Source: Bacteroides sp.
GTDB lineage: Bacteria; Bacteroidota; Bacteroidia; Bacteroidales; Bacteroidaceae
Assembly: GCA_019416685.1 (NCBI GenBank)
Contig: DXWV01000083.1
Span: 1 to 55,898, forward strand
DNA length: 55,898 nucleotides
Reading direction: 5' to 3'
In this document: positions 32,478 through 41,324 of the stretch, in pieces
Layout: every line of letters starts with the position of its first letter
How positions within the stretch are numbered: position 1 is the first letter of the stretch
Position numbers and translations under genes: made by a program
The notes under the pieces: model-generated
Told to the model about the DNA's origin: nothing
Seen by the model: the letters and a program-made list of their open reading frames with translations, nothing else
The model's database searches: none

Positions 32478-33635
32478 ATGAACAGACGATTGATTTACAT
32501 ATTACTGATATTTCCGCTTTTGCTGGATTCCTGTGTGCTCAACGAAACACCGGACAATATTCCTATTCCTGCGTATCGTACGGTACTCTTCTATTTGATG
32601 GGTAGTGGTAATTTTTCAGAAGAAATACAGCCTCGTTTGGATGCTTTACAAGAAATGTGGAGTAATGAGTTAGGGCTTGGCGGGCATTTGCTTGTATATA
32701 CGGGTGGTAATTCTGATCATTCTCCTCGTCTCATGGAAATGGTGGAAGATAATCTGACCGGTGAAGTGTCCGTTAAGGTGCTTTGTGAATATGAAGGTAG
32801 TAATTCGGCTTCTTCTGAAACGTTCTCACGTGTCATCAATGATATGTATACCTTTTATCCCAGTCAGGATTATGGTTTGGTACTGTTCTCGTGTGGAAGT
32901 GGTTGGCTTCCTGCCGAGAATTTAGAGTTTCCACGCCGGCGTCGTTCGGTTGTGGAGACTCGGAACTTGATAAGTGACGGAGAGAAGTCTTTTGAATTGC
33001 GTGACTTTGCTTTTGCTATTCCTGATGGTCAGTTTAGTTTTATTGTTTTTGAATCCGGTTTCATGGCCGGTTTGGAAGTGGCTTATGAATTGAGGAATAA
33101 AACCGATTATTTGATTGCTTCCTCCACAGAGATTCCTGATCCGGGCTTTCTACCGGTTTATGGAGAGATGCTTCCGGAGTTGTTTCGGGCTTACCCCTAT
33201 TACAAAAAAGCAGCAAAGGCTTATTTTGATTATTATAATCAGCTTTCCGGTGATCTTTGCTCGGCTACTATTAGTGTAATCAATACATCGAAACTGGGAT
33301 TACTGAAACAGATACTGAACAATGCCGAAAGCCGTGTGACAGATTGGGAGGAAATAGAGCGTGGATATTTGCAGTCTTTTGACCGACGGAAAAACGGGCA
33401 TTTATTTTATGATTTGCAAAATTATATTGATCTGATAGGCAATGAAGAAGAACGTACGGCATTTGCCGATTCGCTTGGGCAGGCTGTAGTATATAAGTCT
33501 GCTACCAAACATTTTTTGTCTGAATCAGAAGGAGGATTCGATATCACTTCACACTGTGGATTGACTATTTATATTCCTGATGTTCATTATCCGTATTTGA
33601 ATGGACAACGACAGTTGCTAAGACTTTTTCAATGA
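32478..33635 (+). CDS. Clostripain (C11)-like lipoprotein, catalytic residues lost
   Basis: 385 aa lipoprotein (lipobox LDSC, Cys19). The fold pattern follows C11 clostripain: VLFYLMGSGNF, YGLVLFSCGSGW and FSFIVFESGFMAGLEVAYELRNKTDYLIASSTEIPDPGF. In active members the second motif is HGSGW and the third DACLMG. Here Cys139 replaces the catalytic His, and Gly194 (ESGFM) replaces the catalytic Cys with Asp also changed. It is therefore probably a pseudoprotease with a structural or assembly role. It lies between the DUF3868 gene and the major fimbrillin. Confidence 0.8.
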   Translation: MNRRLIYILLIFPLLLDSCVLNETPDNIPIPAYRTVLFYLMGSGNFSEEIQPRLDALQEMWSNELGLGGHLLVYTGGNSDHSPRLMEMVEDNLTGEVSVKVLCEYEGSNSASSETFSRVINDMYTFYPSQDYGLVLFSCGSGWLPAENLEFPRRRRSVVETRNLISDGEKSFELRDFAFAIPDGQFSFIVFESGFMAGLEVAYELRNKTDYLIASSTEIPDPGFLPVYGEMLPELFRAYPYYKKAAKAYFDYYNQLSGDLCSATISVINTSKLGLLKQILNNAESRVTDWEEIERGYLQSFDRRKNGHLFYDLQNYIDLIGNEEERTAFADSLGQAVVYKSATKHFLSESEGGFDITSHCGLTIYIPDVHYPYLNGQRQLLRLFQ

Positions 33636-33692
33636 GTCCTAAAGACATTAAATATTTTTATATCTCAATTATTAATTAAAATTTTAAAGTTT

Positions 33693-35315
33693 ATGAAATT
33701 AAACAAGTTATTTACGTTTACGTTGGCTGCTCTTGCATTGGGAGCTTGTAGTAATGAAGATGACCTGAATGGCGGTGGAACCCCCGAACCGGGTAAAGGC
33801 GAGTTAGTAGAAGCTATCAGCATTGCTTTTGCTAATTCAACGGTACCTACCCGTGCAAATATGGGAGAAATTGACGGTGAGGGTTCTGAAAACAAAGTGT
33901 ATGTGGCTTATGTCTTTGCTAAAGAGAACGATCCTCAACATGAGGGTAAAAAAGTGGGTGACTGGACGGTGAAGCGCGTGGTAAAGTCCGGAGAGTCAGA
34001 CGATGATGCATTGGTTGCTAATGAAATTGAAGCCGGGAGTGCTACCGTTGCCGGAACCAAAGGTAATATGTGTACTTTCAATGGTGTTCAGCAAGGAGAT
34101 AGTGTATATGTAATTGTGAATGACCCCAATTTGAACATGGCTGTTGCCAATAACCTTGCACATCAGGGTGAGAAATCTCAGGCTTCTATTCGTGCCTACG
34201 TTTCTGCTTTGGGAAAAGATTATCTCAATGGTCTTTCTGTAGCTAAAGACGGTGACCAGAAGGGTAAATTTATCATGGCAGGTGCTACTTCTATTCCTAC
34301 GAATCCTACTACTCCGAATGGAGGTACGGTGGTTGTTCCAGTATCTTTGGATCGTGAGGTTGCTAAAGTATTTTTTAATGCTTCGGTAACAACAGACGAA
34401 CAGTATATTGCTAAAGGTAATATTACAATCAAAGATGCTGCAACCCCTGCCGATGCAGATGGTATCTTGGTGGTACGTATCCCACGTCGTGTTTCTCCAT
34501 TTACTAAGCAGGTTCGCGACTGGTATTTTCCGTTGTCAGTTGACGCTACGGTTAAAGACTGGGATGTAACCAATTGGCTTACTGCGTTTAATGGAGACGG
34601 AGAGTCGGCACCGGCTGTAGCAGAAGTAGGTGCTAACGCTTTCAATAAGGCTCCTTTCAATACTTCTGCAAAGGAATATCGTTTGACATGGAAAGTATTG
34701 GACAAGGATGCTGTTACACCTACTTCAAAGGTTTACATGAACGGTGGAAAATTGTATTCTCCTTACTTCTATGTGACTCCTAACTATGCTAACAATTCAG
34801 GTTGTGGTACAGCTATTGTGACTCAGGCTACTTATACAGGTATCAATACATTGCTCGAAGATAAAGTAACCAATATAATGCTACAGGAAGCCTTGGATGA
34901 TACCGACTTTAAGCAGGCTATGACCACTGCCGGAATTAGCGACCAGCCGGCTACTTACGATAAGATTCCTGCCGGATTTTGGAATGACACAGACGTATTG
35001 GCTGCATTGGTTACTTTCCTGAAAGTGAACCATAATTCACTTTTTGACGGAATTATTGCCGGGCAGGAATCTGCAGCAATCTCTATTAAGACGGGTGATA
35101 AACGTTACTATCGTGCTGACGTAGCTAATATGTCTGCTGATAATACTACTTCTTTGAAGGTGACGGAACGCAATACATTCTATCATATTACAGGTACTAT
35201 TACTACACTGGGTGCTAAGAGTATTGAAGATGCTATTAACTCAGATGATATCAACATGGTAGTACAGGTGGTAGTAAAGAAATGGAATTATGTAGTTAAC
35301 AATGTAAATATGTAA
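33693..35315 (+). CDS. Mfa1-type major fimbrial subunit
   Basis: 540 aa. The lipoprotein signal (LALGAC, Cys19) is followed by acidic residues, and a processing-site-like TRA (Arg54) ends the pro-segment. The body is the two-domain beta sandwich of Mfa1/FimA pilins. Long Thr/Ala/Val-rich strands, YYRADVANMSADN and the C-terminal FYHITGTITTLGAKSIEDAI then VVVKKWNY are typical of Mfa1 C-domains. In known FimA/Mfa1 pilins, removal of the N-terminal strand after Arg opens a groove for strand exchange. It is directly followed by an intrinsic terminator, as expected for the most abundant subunit. Confidence 0.88.
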   Translation: MKLNKLFTFTLAALALGACSNEDDLNGGGTPEPGKGELVEAISIAFANSTVPTRANMGEIDGEGSENKVYVAYVFAKENDPQHEGKKVGDWTVKRVVKSGESDDDALVANEIEAGSATVAGTKGNMCTFNGVQQGDSVYVIVNDPNLNMAVANNLAHQGEKSQASIRAYVSALGKDYLNGLSVAKDGDQKGKFIMAGATSIPTNPTTPNGGTVVVPVSLDREVAKVFFNASVTTDEQYIAKGNITIKDAATPADADGILVVRIPRRVSPFTKQVRDWYFPLSVDATVKDWDVTNWLTAFNGDGESAPAVAEVGANAFNKAPFNTSAKEYRLTWKVLDKDAVTPTSKVYMNGGKLYSPYFYVTPNYANNSGCGTAIVTQATYTGINTLLEDKVTNIMLQEALDDTDFKQAMTTAGISDQPATYDKIPAGFWNDTDVLAALVTFLKVNHNSLFDGIIAGQESAAISIKTGDKRYYRADVANMSADNTTSLKVTERNTFYHITGTITTLGAKSIEDAINSDDINMVVQVVVKKWNYVVNNVNM

Positions 35316-35340
35316 TTTGATATTTTCTATCAAAAAGTTG

Positions 35341-35388
35341 GGGAGAGAAATACTCTCATTGATTTTCTCTCCCCTGATCTTTTTTTAT
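35341..35388 (+). terminator. Intrinsic terminator/attenuator after the major fimbrillin
   Basis: A perfect 11-bp stem, GGGGAGAGAAA (35341-35351) with TTTCTCTCCCC (35365-35375), a 13-base loop, then TGATC and a T7 run. It lies inside the operon, 25 bp after the major subunit stop and 45 bp before the anchor gene's start. Confidence 0.9.
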
Positions 35389-35420
35389 ACTTTTTTCTTT
35401 GGAACTGTAAGATTTGAATA

Positions 35421-36338
35421 ATGAAAAAACCGTTATCTATCCTCCTGCTTGTCATCTTGATGCTGAACTCGTGCGTTCGGGACGATATTGAAGCCTGCTC
35501 GGGCACGATGCATTTGTACTTCAGTTATATCTATGGAGGAACCAACCGTTTTTTTGAGACGGTAACTACTCCTACTCACATCATTTTCTATAAGGCAGAT
35601 CGCAGATACAGAGAATTGGAAGTCGGTACTGATGAAACAGGTCTGACACGACCTTATCGTTTATTGAAAACACAAGAAGACATCGGTGATTTAGAGATAA
35701 TATCCTGGACACTCGATGATGCGCTTGATTATGTAGACACTCCCGAGACGCCTTTGGGCGAAGGGATTGTGAAACTTAAAGAAATGACTGCCGGCAGCAG
35801 AATCTGCCGACCCGTGAGTGACCTTCTTTATGGGCGTATTACCTGTGATGCCGGTAGCCGTTTGGAAGGTAATATACTCACTATCCCTTTTGTACGTGCA
35901 GTGTGCCGTACACGTATTACAATGATACCACCTACTGTAGAAGGGGATGATACACCCTTTGTACGGGTGGCAGGCAGCACTATTCCAAGTGGTCCTGAGG
36001 ACTATGTTTTTCATTTGAATGGTACCCGAAGTGGGGTTGATTATAATAATGTCGTTAATGACGACGAGGTGATTTTGCAACCAAAATGCTATTTTGATGA
36101 AAATTCAGCCAATGTTACTACGCATTGGTTTGGCTCTTTCTCTTCTGAAGGCAAATACCTGGATGTGAATGTATTTGTCAGTAATGAACAGGTAGCACAT
36201 TTTGATTGCGAACCTATCGGGCTCACTTCTGTACCGGGAAACTATGTTGATCTGGTCATTGACGGACGTTATGTGAAACCGATCATGGAGGTACGCGTTA
36301 ACGGGTGGCGCCTGGCTGTGATAGAAAGTAATATGTAA
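35421..36338 (+). CDS. Mfa2/FimB-type fimbrial anchor lipoprotein
   Basis: 305 aa lipoprotein (lipobox LNSC, Cys18). The start VRDDIEACSGTMHLYFSYIYGG is the common N-terminus of FimB/Mfa2 family proteins, which stay lipidated, anchor the fimbria and limit its length. Unlike most other subunits in this operon it lacks a TR(A/S/V) processing site after the lipobox, consistent with retention of the lipid. It is the first gene after the attenuator-like terminator. Confidence 0.88.
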   Translation: MKKPLSILLLVILMLNSCVRDDIEACSGTMHLYFSYIYGGTNRFFETVTTPTHIIFYKADRRYRELEVGTDETGLTRPYRLLKTQEDIGDLEIISWTLDDALDYVDTPETPLGEGIVKLKEMTAGSRICRPVSDLLYGRITCDAGSRLEGNILTIPFVRAVCRTRITMIPPTVEGDDTPFVRVAGSTIPSGPEDYVFHLNGTRSGVDYNNVVNDDEVILQPKCYFDENSANVTTHWFGSFSSEGKYLDVNVFVSNEQVAHFDCEPIGLTSVPGNYVDLVIDGRYVKPIMEVRVNGWRLAVIESNM

Positions 36339-36359
36339 AAAAATAAAAAAAGATAGAAT

Positions 36360-38087
36360 ATGAGGAGAATACAGACTTTACGAGGATTGTTTTTTTCGGT
36401 GTGTGGGGTAAGCTTACTGTTGGTGATGAGTCTGAGCTCTTGTCAGGATGATGCTGATACCGTGGTTGCTTCCGGCTCAGACAAAGATCAGGATATGTTT
36501 CTGCGTGTCAATGTACCTCGTACCTATGCTTTGGGTGCTGACGTCACTGATACAAAAGAGACTCTTATCACAGGAGTCGATGTATTGGTATTTGCTCCCG
36601 GACCCGATGATCATACGAAATTCTATCTCAAGTCTGCCTCTGAGGGCACACCGGTTGAAGGGGGAAACAAGTTTCAGGTGACCATGCCTGTGGGTGACAA
36701 TCTAAAAATACACGTTTTTACAAATTGCCATGACATGATGGTAGCTAAAGGCGCTTACAACCAAATGGGTATGGAGATGAATGCCCTACTGTCGAAACTG
36801 GTTACCACCATTGACAATAATGCGATTGCTTCTAACTGCCTGCCTATGCATGGGTTTCTTTCAGAGGTATCCATAACGAAAGATGAGGCCGGCAAAACAT
36901 TTACCGTACCTGTGTTACGTGCCGTGGCAGCTGTGCAAGTAGTCACGAAAGCGATGATAGGTTCAGATCATAGTTTAATTCCCGGAGATATTACAGACAG
37001 TAGCGGCAAGATTATTTTCCGTCTTCGTGAGTTATATACTTACTTTCCTACGGATAGTGGGCGTGTAGCACCTATAGCAGATGCTTATATAGCCGAAACA
37101 ACTGAAACGAAAAATAAGACTCGTGATGTAAACAAAGTTAGTCTGGCCGGTAAGGCGGGGGTACGTCCTTTAGGAAAGAAGTATTCTGTTGTGAGCGCTG
37201 AGGATGTAAAACAACTGGGTAGCCTCTACCTTTATGAGAACATGCACTACACCGATAATGGCTATGACCAGCCGGGTAGTGTTCCCGATAAACCGGAGGT
37301 GGCTACTACCCGGCTGGTAGTGGGAGGCGTGTATGGTGAAGATAAAAAACCGGACGGTACCCCACGGGTGACTTACTACCGGGTGGACATTGCCGATCCT
37401 GCCACTTCTAAAATTGCTGATTTATTGCGTAATCATAAATATACATTCAATATTGTGAGTGTCTCCGGTAGCGGATACGATACTCCCGATGATGCTGCTA
37501 CAGGAGTGCCTATCAATATTTTCATTAAAGTGATAGACTGGACCAATATAGATAATAATGTCGACTTTGATCGTGAAAATTGGTTTTCGGCAGAAACAAA
37601 AAACATTGTTTTACCCCGTAACGCAGGCTTTGAACGTACCATCTGCATAGAGACCGATGTTAAATTTGACGGTTTCTGGACGTTGAGTTTCAAAACGGAT
37701 AATAATGGTAAAGTAACTCCGGTGGAAACTCATACGGGCGATACCGATGCAATGATTGAAAACGACCGCTATAAGGTAGTAGTAAAGCCAACTTTGATTA
37801 CTGACGAATCTACTAAAGCCACATTAACCGTGACGGCGAAGAAAGATTATGGGGATGTACCGGTTGCTCCGGCAAGCCGGGATGAAATTCTTTGTATTAA
37901 GGTAAAGGATTTACGGGTGTATATCCATATTACCCAAGTGGATCGTTCGCCCGATGACTGGGGTAATGGAGGAAATAATGAGGTGGAAGTAGTCCCTAAA
38001 ACGAATGATACTGAAGTAAATGATGTGTATACGACAGATTGGGAAGGAAGTGGTATGGACATTGCAACGGGTGGAAAATTGAATTGA
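36360..38087 (+). CDS. Fimbrillin-like minor subunit (large)
   Basis: 575 aa lipoprotein (lipobox LSSC, Cys28). The N-terminal pilin-like domain has FLRVNVPRTYALG, TGVDVLVFAP, LKIHVFTNC and the core VPVLRAVAAVQVVTKAM; YYRVDIADPATSKIADLLRNHKYTFNIVSVSG is the pilin C-domain pattern. An extra C-terminal domain (about 420-545, NIVLPRNAGFERTICIETDV to VYIHITQVDRSPDDW) resembles a BACON/Ig-like sandwich. A TR site is less clear (Arg54 in VPRTYA). It starts 21 bp after the anchor gene; probably an accessory or tip subunit. Confidence 0.75.
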   Translation: MRRIQTLRGLFFSVCGVSLLLVMSLSSCQDDADTVVASGSDKDQDMFLRVNVPRTYALGADVTDTKETLITGVDVLVFAPGPDDHTKFYLKSASEGTPVEGGNKFQVTMPVGDNLKIHVFTNCHDMMVAKGAYNQMGMEMNALLSKLVTTIDNNAIASNCLPMHGFLSEVSITKDEAGKTFTVPVLRAVAAVQVVTKAMIGSDHSLIPGDITDSSGKIIFRLRELYTYFPTDSGRVAPIADAYIAETTETKNKTRDVNKVSLAGKAGVRPLGKKYSVVSAEDVKQLGSLYLYENMHYTDNGYDQPGSVPDKPEVATTRLVVGGVYGEDKKPDGTPRVTYYRVDIADPATSKIADLLRNHKYTFNIVSVSGSGYDTPDDAATGVPINIFIKVIDWTNIDNNVDFDRENWFSAETKNIVLPRNAGFERTICIETDVKFDGFWTLSFKTDNNGKVTPVETHTGDTDAMIENDRYKVVVKPTLITDESTKATLTVTAKKDYGDVPVAPASRDEILCIKVKDLRVYIHITQVDRSPDDWGNGGNNEVEVVPKTNDTEVNDVYTTDWEGSGMDIATGGKLN

Positions 38088-38103
38088 ATATTAATCCGCA
38101 AAT

Positions 38104-39210
38104 ATGAGACGAAGACTATATAAGAGATACGTAGCTCTACTAATGGTTATCTGTATGGTAATAACCGGTTGTCAGGAGGAGGTTGGATTGGTTGTTGAAG
38201 CTGTTCACCGGAATAATTCCTTCCGGTTGACCTATGTTGTGCCGGAAGTTGAAGTATTGACACGTACTGCAGATGTGCCGGTTGCTAATATAGACGAGAG
38301 CAGAGTCAGGAGTTTGCGATTGCTGTTTTTTGAATACGATACATATAATAATGGGAAATTTCTGGGAACTTTGGGTGGAACGGTAGAAGGAAATACACTT
38401 GCAGGTACGGGAAATATGACCATTGACTTCGGAGTAGGAACTGGAGTTTTGAATGATGATACTGATTATAACGTACTGGTTATAGCCAATGCCGACAGTT
38501 ACAACTGGAGTGCAGATATGCTTCAGACTTTCTGTACGGGCAAGACAGAAAACATGGTTAAGATGCAGTTGCGTCTTCTTATACCCTTGGACGATTCTAC
38601 TGCCGAAAAGAATGTTTATGCCATACAGGACGGTTGTTTGCCGATGAGCGCTACGGCAGTGAAGAAAGCCGGAAAAGATATGAGTGTCACTTTATTACGG
38701 GCCATGGTACGTATAGATGTGTGCATTGCCGATGAACAAAAAGATGAGATTATGCTGACAGAGGCACTGCTGCGTAACTCTTCGCCGGTCTTGCCGCTTT
38801 TTAGTGATCCGTTAGATATTTCCTCACAGCGTTTAGCGCTTCGTACTCCTGCATTGTCAAAAGATAACTTCAGCATTAAGGGGGGATTGTACGCAGCTGA
38901 AAGTTACCGCACGATAAGCAGTCCTAAGATAAAAATGAATGAAGCTACTTGTTTGTTGGTGAGTTGCCATAAGAAGAGCTATGACGGGGCACGTACGTGG
39001 TATCGGGTAAATGTGAATATTGATGCGTATGACGTTCAGTACCTTCGTCGTAATAATGTTTACACAGTAGTTATTAATGGTATTGTGATGCAGGGAGCAG
39101 AATCGGCGGATGAAGCATTCGGATCAGATATGACTTATATTAAGTCCGTTACTATTCCGGGAGAATGGAATGATAGTGGAGTAACTCCGCCCATAGTCGA
39201 AATACAGTAA
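38104..39210 (+). CDS. Fimbrillin-like minor subunit
   Basis: 368 aa lipoprotein (lipobox ITGC, Cys23) with a candidate processing site LTRT (Arg54). The body has VRSLRLLFFEYD, YNVLVIANADSY, MSVTLLRAMVRIDVCIADE and YRVNVNIDAYDVQYLRRNNVYTVVINGI, the Mfa-type two-domain pattern. A 16-bp gap follows the preceding gene. It is probably a minor or tip subunit; the order in the pilus cannot be told. Confidence 0.78.
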   Translation: MRRRLYKRYVALLMVICMVITGCQEEVGLVVEAVHRNNSFRLTYVVPEVEVLTRTADVPVANIDESRVRSLRLLFFEYDTYNNGKFLGTLGGTVEGNTLAGTGNMTIDFGVGTGVLNDDTDYNVLVIANADSYNWSADMLQTFCTGKTENMVKMQLRLLIPLDDSTAEKNVYAIQDGCLPMSATAVKKAGKDMSVTLLRAMVRIDVCIADEQKDEIMLTEALLRNSSPVLPLFSDPLDISSQRLALRTPALSKDNFSIKGGLYAAESYRTISSPKIKMNEATCLLVSCHKKSYDGARTWYRVNVNIDAYDVQYLRRNNVYTVVINGIVMQGAESADEAFGSDMTYIKSVTIPGEWNDSGVTPPIVEIQ

Positions 39211-39247
39211 TAATAAGTAGTGAAGTCTAAGTTATAAATATGAAGTG

Positions 39248-40267
39248 ATGAAATACAGATGTAATTTATTGGATTGGATACGGCAAGGAATGATGGTTGT
39301 CATGAATGTCGGTTCATTGTTTGTGAGTTGTTCAGGAGGAGAGATACCGGAGATAGACAGGGAAGGTATTCAGGCATTACAGGTGGAATCAGCACGCATG
39401 GATTCGGAGATGCTTACGCGTTCTGTTACTTTGGTTACTTCAGGAAGTATCGGATTATTTCTTCGTAACCTACCTGGCTATGATGTATATACGGAAAAAA
39501 ACAATGTACAGTATATTTATGGTACACCCTCGTGGACAGTGAATGCCGGTACTACCCCAATTTATCTGGGAGGAGACAATGCCAATGTATGTGCTTACTA
39601 TCCTTATCTTGCCGGGAATAATGATATTTCCATTGCGATGCAATCAAGAGGTTACAATGCAAACTATGACTTGGCGTATGCAACAAATGTGATGATGAAT
39701 GGTACATCGGAAACGGCTGATCCTGTGGCCGGAACTGTGGGCTGTAAGGTTTCATTTACGATGAAAAGGGCTTATGCTATGCTGGCTTTTGAGTTTGTGC
39801 GCAGTAACTATCCGAGTACTTGTAAAATTACCGCTATCGAGATACAGAAATGTGTTCAAAGTGGTTCTATCAATATTTCCAATGGCAATCCGGGGAACTC
39901 AGTTCTTGCTACAGGAATAAATTTTACTTATCTGACTAATCCTACGGAAGCGATCACTGTTCCCCTTACTGATTCTTATATCACGGGAAAAGATGTAGCC
40001 CATTTGTATGAAAACTGCCTGATTGTTCCGGGGGATAACAGAAAAGCTGCCGGAGCAGATGCCGGAGGCTTTCTTGTGATATTGACAGTGGATAGTCACA
40101 CTATGACTGCTCAGGTACCATATAGCGCTTTACCGAAGTTTGAAGCAGGGAAAATTTATACTGTTGGATTATTACTTAAAGGTACGGCTACTGAAATAGG
40201 AACGGTGACTATTGCGGACTGGGTGGCCGGTCCTTCTACGGGAGGCCCTTATGAACCGTTACCGTAG
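39248..40267 (+). CDS. Fimbrillin family lipoprotein (Mfa-like)
   Basis: 339 aa from ATG 39248 (a GTG one codon earlier is possible). The lipobox is FVSC (Cys28) and the processing-like LTRS is at Arg58. Typical fimbrillin blocks follow: GSIGLFLRN, ANVCAYYPY, KVSFTMKRAYAMLAFEFV, and a late YTVGLLLKGTATEIGTVTIADW. It is one of eight similarly sized (315-340 aa class) tandem paralogues in the operon, with low identity between them. Confidence 0.85.
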   Translation: MKYRCNLLDWIRQGMMVVMNVGSLFVSCSGGEIPEIDREGIQALQVESARMDSEMLTRSVTLVTSGSIGLFLRNLPGYDVYTEKNNVQYIYGTPSWTVNAGTTPIYLGGDNANVCAYYPYLAGNNDISIAMQSRGYNANYDLAYATNVMMNGTSETADPVAGTVGCKVSFTMKRAYAMLAFEFVRSNYPSTCKITAIEIQKCVQSGSINISNGNPGNSVLATGINFTYLTNPTEAITVPLTDSYITGKDVAHLYENCLIVPGDNRKAAGADAGGFLVILTVDSHTMTAQVPYSALPKFEAGKIYTVGLLLKGTATEIGTVTIADWVAGPSTGGPYEPLP

Positions 40268-40324
40268 AGATTTGTGAAGGATTGAATGATAGGAGGAAAT
40301 AGGAGAATAAAAAGAATATAAATA

Positions 40325-41308
40325 ATGAAAATAGAAAGATATAGTAAGCTTTTATGGGGAGTGGCCTTGTTCTATACCATTTTTGCTTGCTCACAACAAG
40401 AGGATGTAAAGATGGAGGGAGGTATAGGCGGACCGGGGGGAGAATGGGTACCGATTGATGTAGAAGCCGGTATTGACATTGGAATCCAAACGCGTGTAGC
40501 GACTATAAGTAATGGCTCAATTGGGGTATATCGTACTTTCCCAATCAACGGATCATCCGCTCAGTATAATGTGAAATATACGAATGCGGGTAGTGGATGG
40601 GTAGCAGCGGATACGAATAATAAAATACTTGTGGGTAGTGAATCTGCTACTTTATATGCTTATTATGATCCTGCAGGTACGGCAGTTGCTGCAACGAACT
40701 CCACTATTGTCACTATTCCTCAGACTGCTGTTGCTTTCAATGCAGCCGCTCCTAAAGCATTTTTCTATGCAACGGCACCCGTATCTCCTGTTGATAATAA
40801 GAATCGTGTGGCGAGTTTTAGTATGAAACCGGCTCAATGTATGCTGACTTTGAATATAACTCGTCATGCTGAATATGTGAATGGAAATTGCTGTGTTTCT
40901 GTGGTGGAAATGAAAACAGCTAACAATACTAATTTTAATGCAACTACTCAAGTAGATATTAGTAAGGCGATGAATACACAAGCCACTACTGCCGTAGTGG
41001 GTAACTTCCTTTACAATGTTGCGGCCGATGATGCTGTATTTAGCGGAATGAATGCAAGTACAACCAAAAGTCTCAGTATTCTTTTGCCACAGCATACAAC
41101 AAGTGTGAAACGTAAGTTATTTCTGACCATAGACGGTACCGTACGTAGTGTGGAAATAGCTTCTACCGGATTGTATAACGCCGGGATGAATTATTCGGTA
41201 AATTTAATCATAAAAGATGCTGCTATTATAGTGAATGGAAATATTACGGTAGCTGATTATGGTACTTCTATTACAGGTACACCGGCTGTGCCGGATCAGG
41301 TAATTTAA
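40325..41308 (+). CDS. Fimbrillin family lipoprotein
   Basis: 327 aa, lipobox IFAC (Cys22), processing-like QTRV (Arg57). Fimbrillin pattern: GSIGVYRTFP, SATLYAYYDPAG, RVASFSMKPAQCMLTLNITRHAEYVNGNCC, LSILLPQHTTSVKRKLFLTIDG, NYSVNLIIKDAAIIVNGNITVADYG. The NITRH...Y.(D/N)G(D/N)C block is shared with the gene at 46982, so these two are closer relatives. Confidence 0.85.
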   Translation: MKIERYSKLLWGVALFYTIFACSQQEDVKMEGGIGGPGGEWVPIDVEAGIDIGIQTRVATISNGSIGVYRTFPINGSSAQYNVKYTNAGSGWVAADTNNKILVGSESATLYAYYDPAGTAVAATNSTIVTIPQTAVAFNAAAPKAFFYATAPVSPVDNKNRVASFSMKPAQCMLTLNITRHAEYVNGNCCVSVVEMKTANNTNFNATTQVDISKAMNTQATTAVVGNFLYNVAADDAVFSGMNASTTKSLSILLPQHTTSVKRKLFLTIDGTVRSVEIASTGLYNAGMNYSVNLIIKDAAIIVNGNITVADYGTSITGTPAVPDQVI

Positions 41309-41324
41309 AAAAAAGGAAAAGTAT

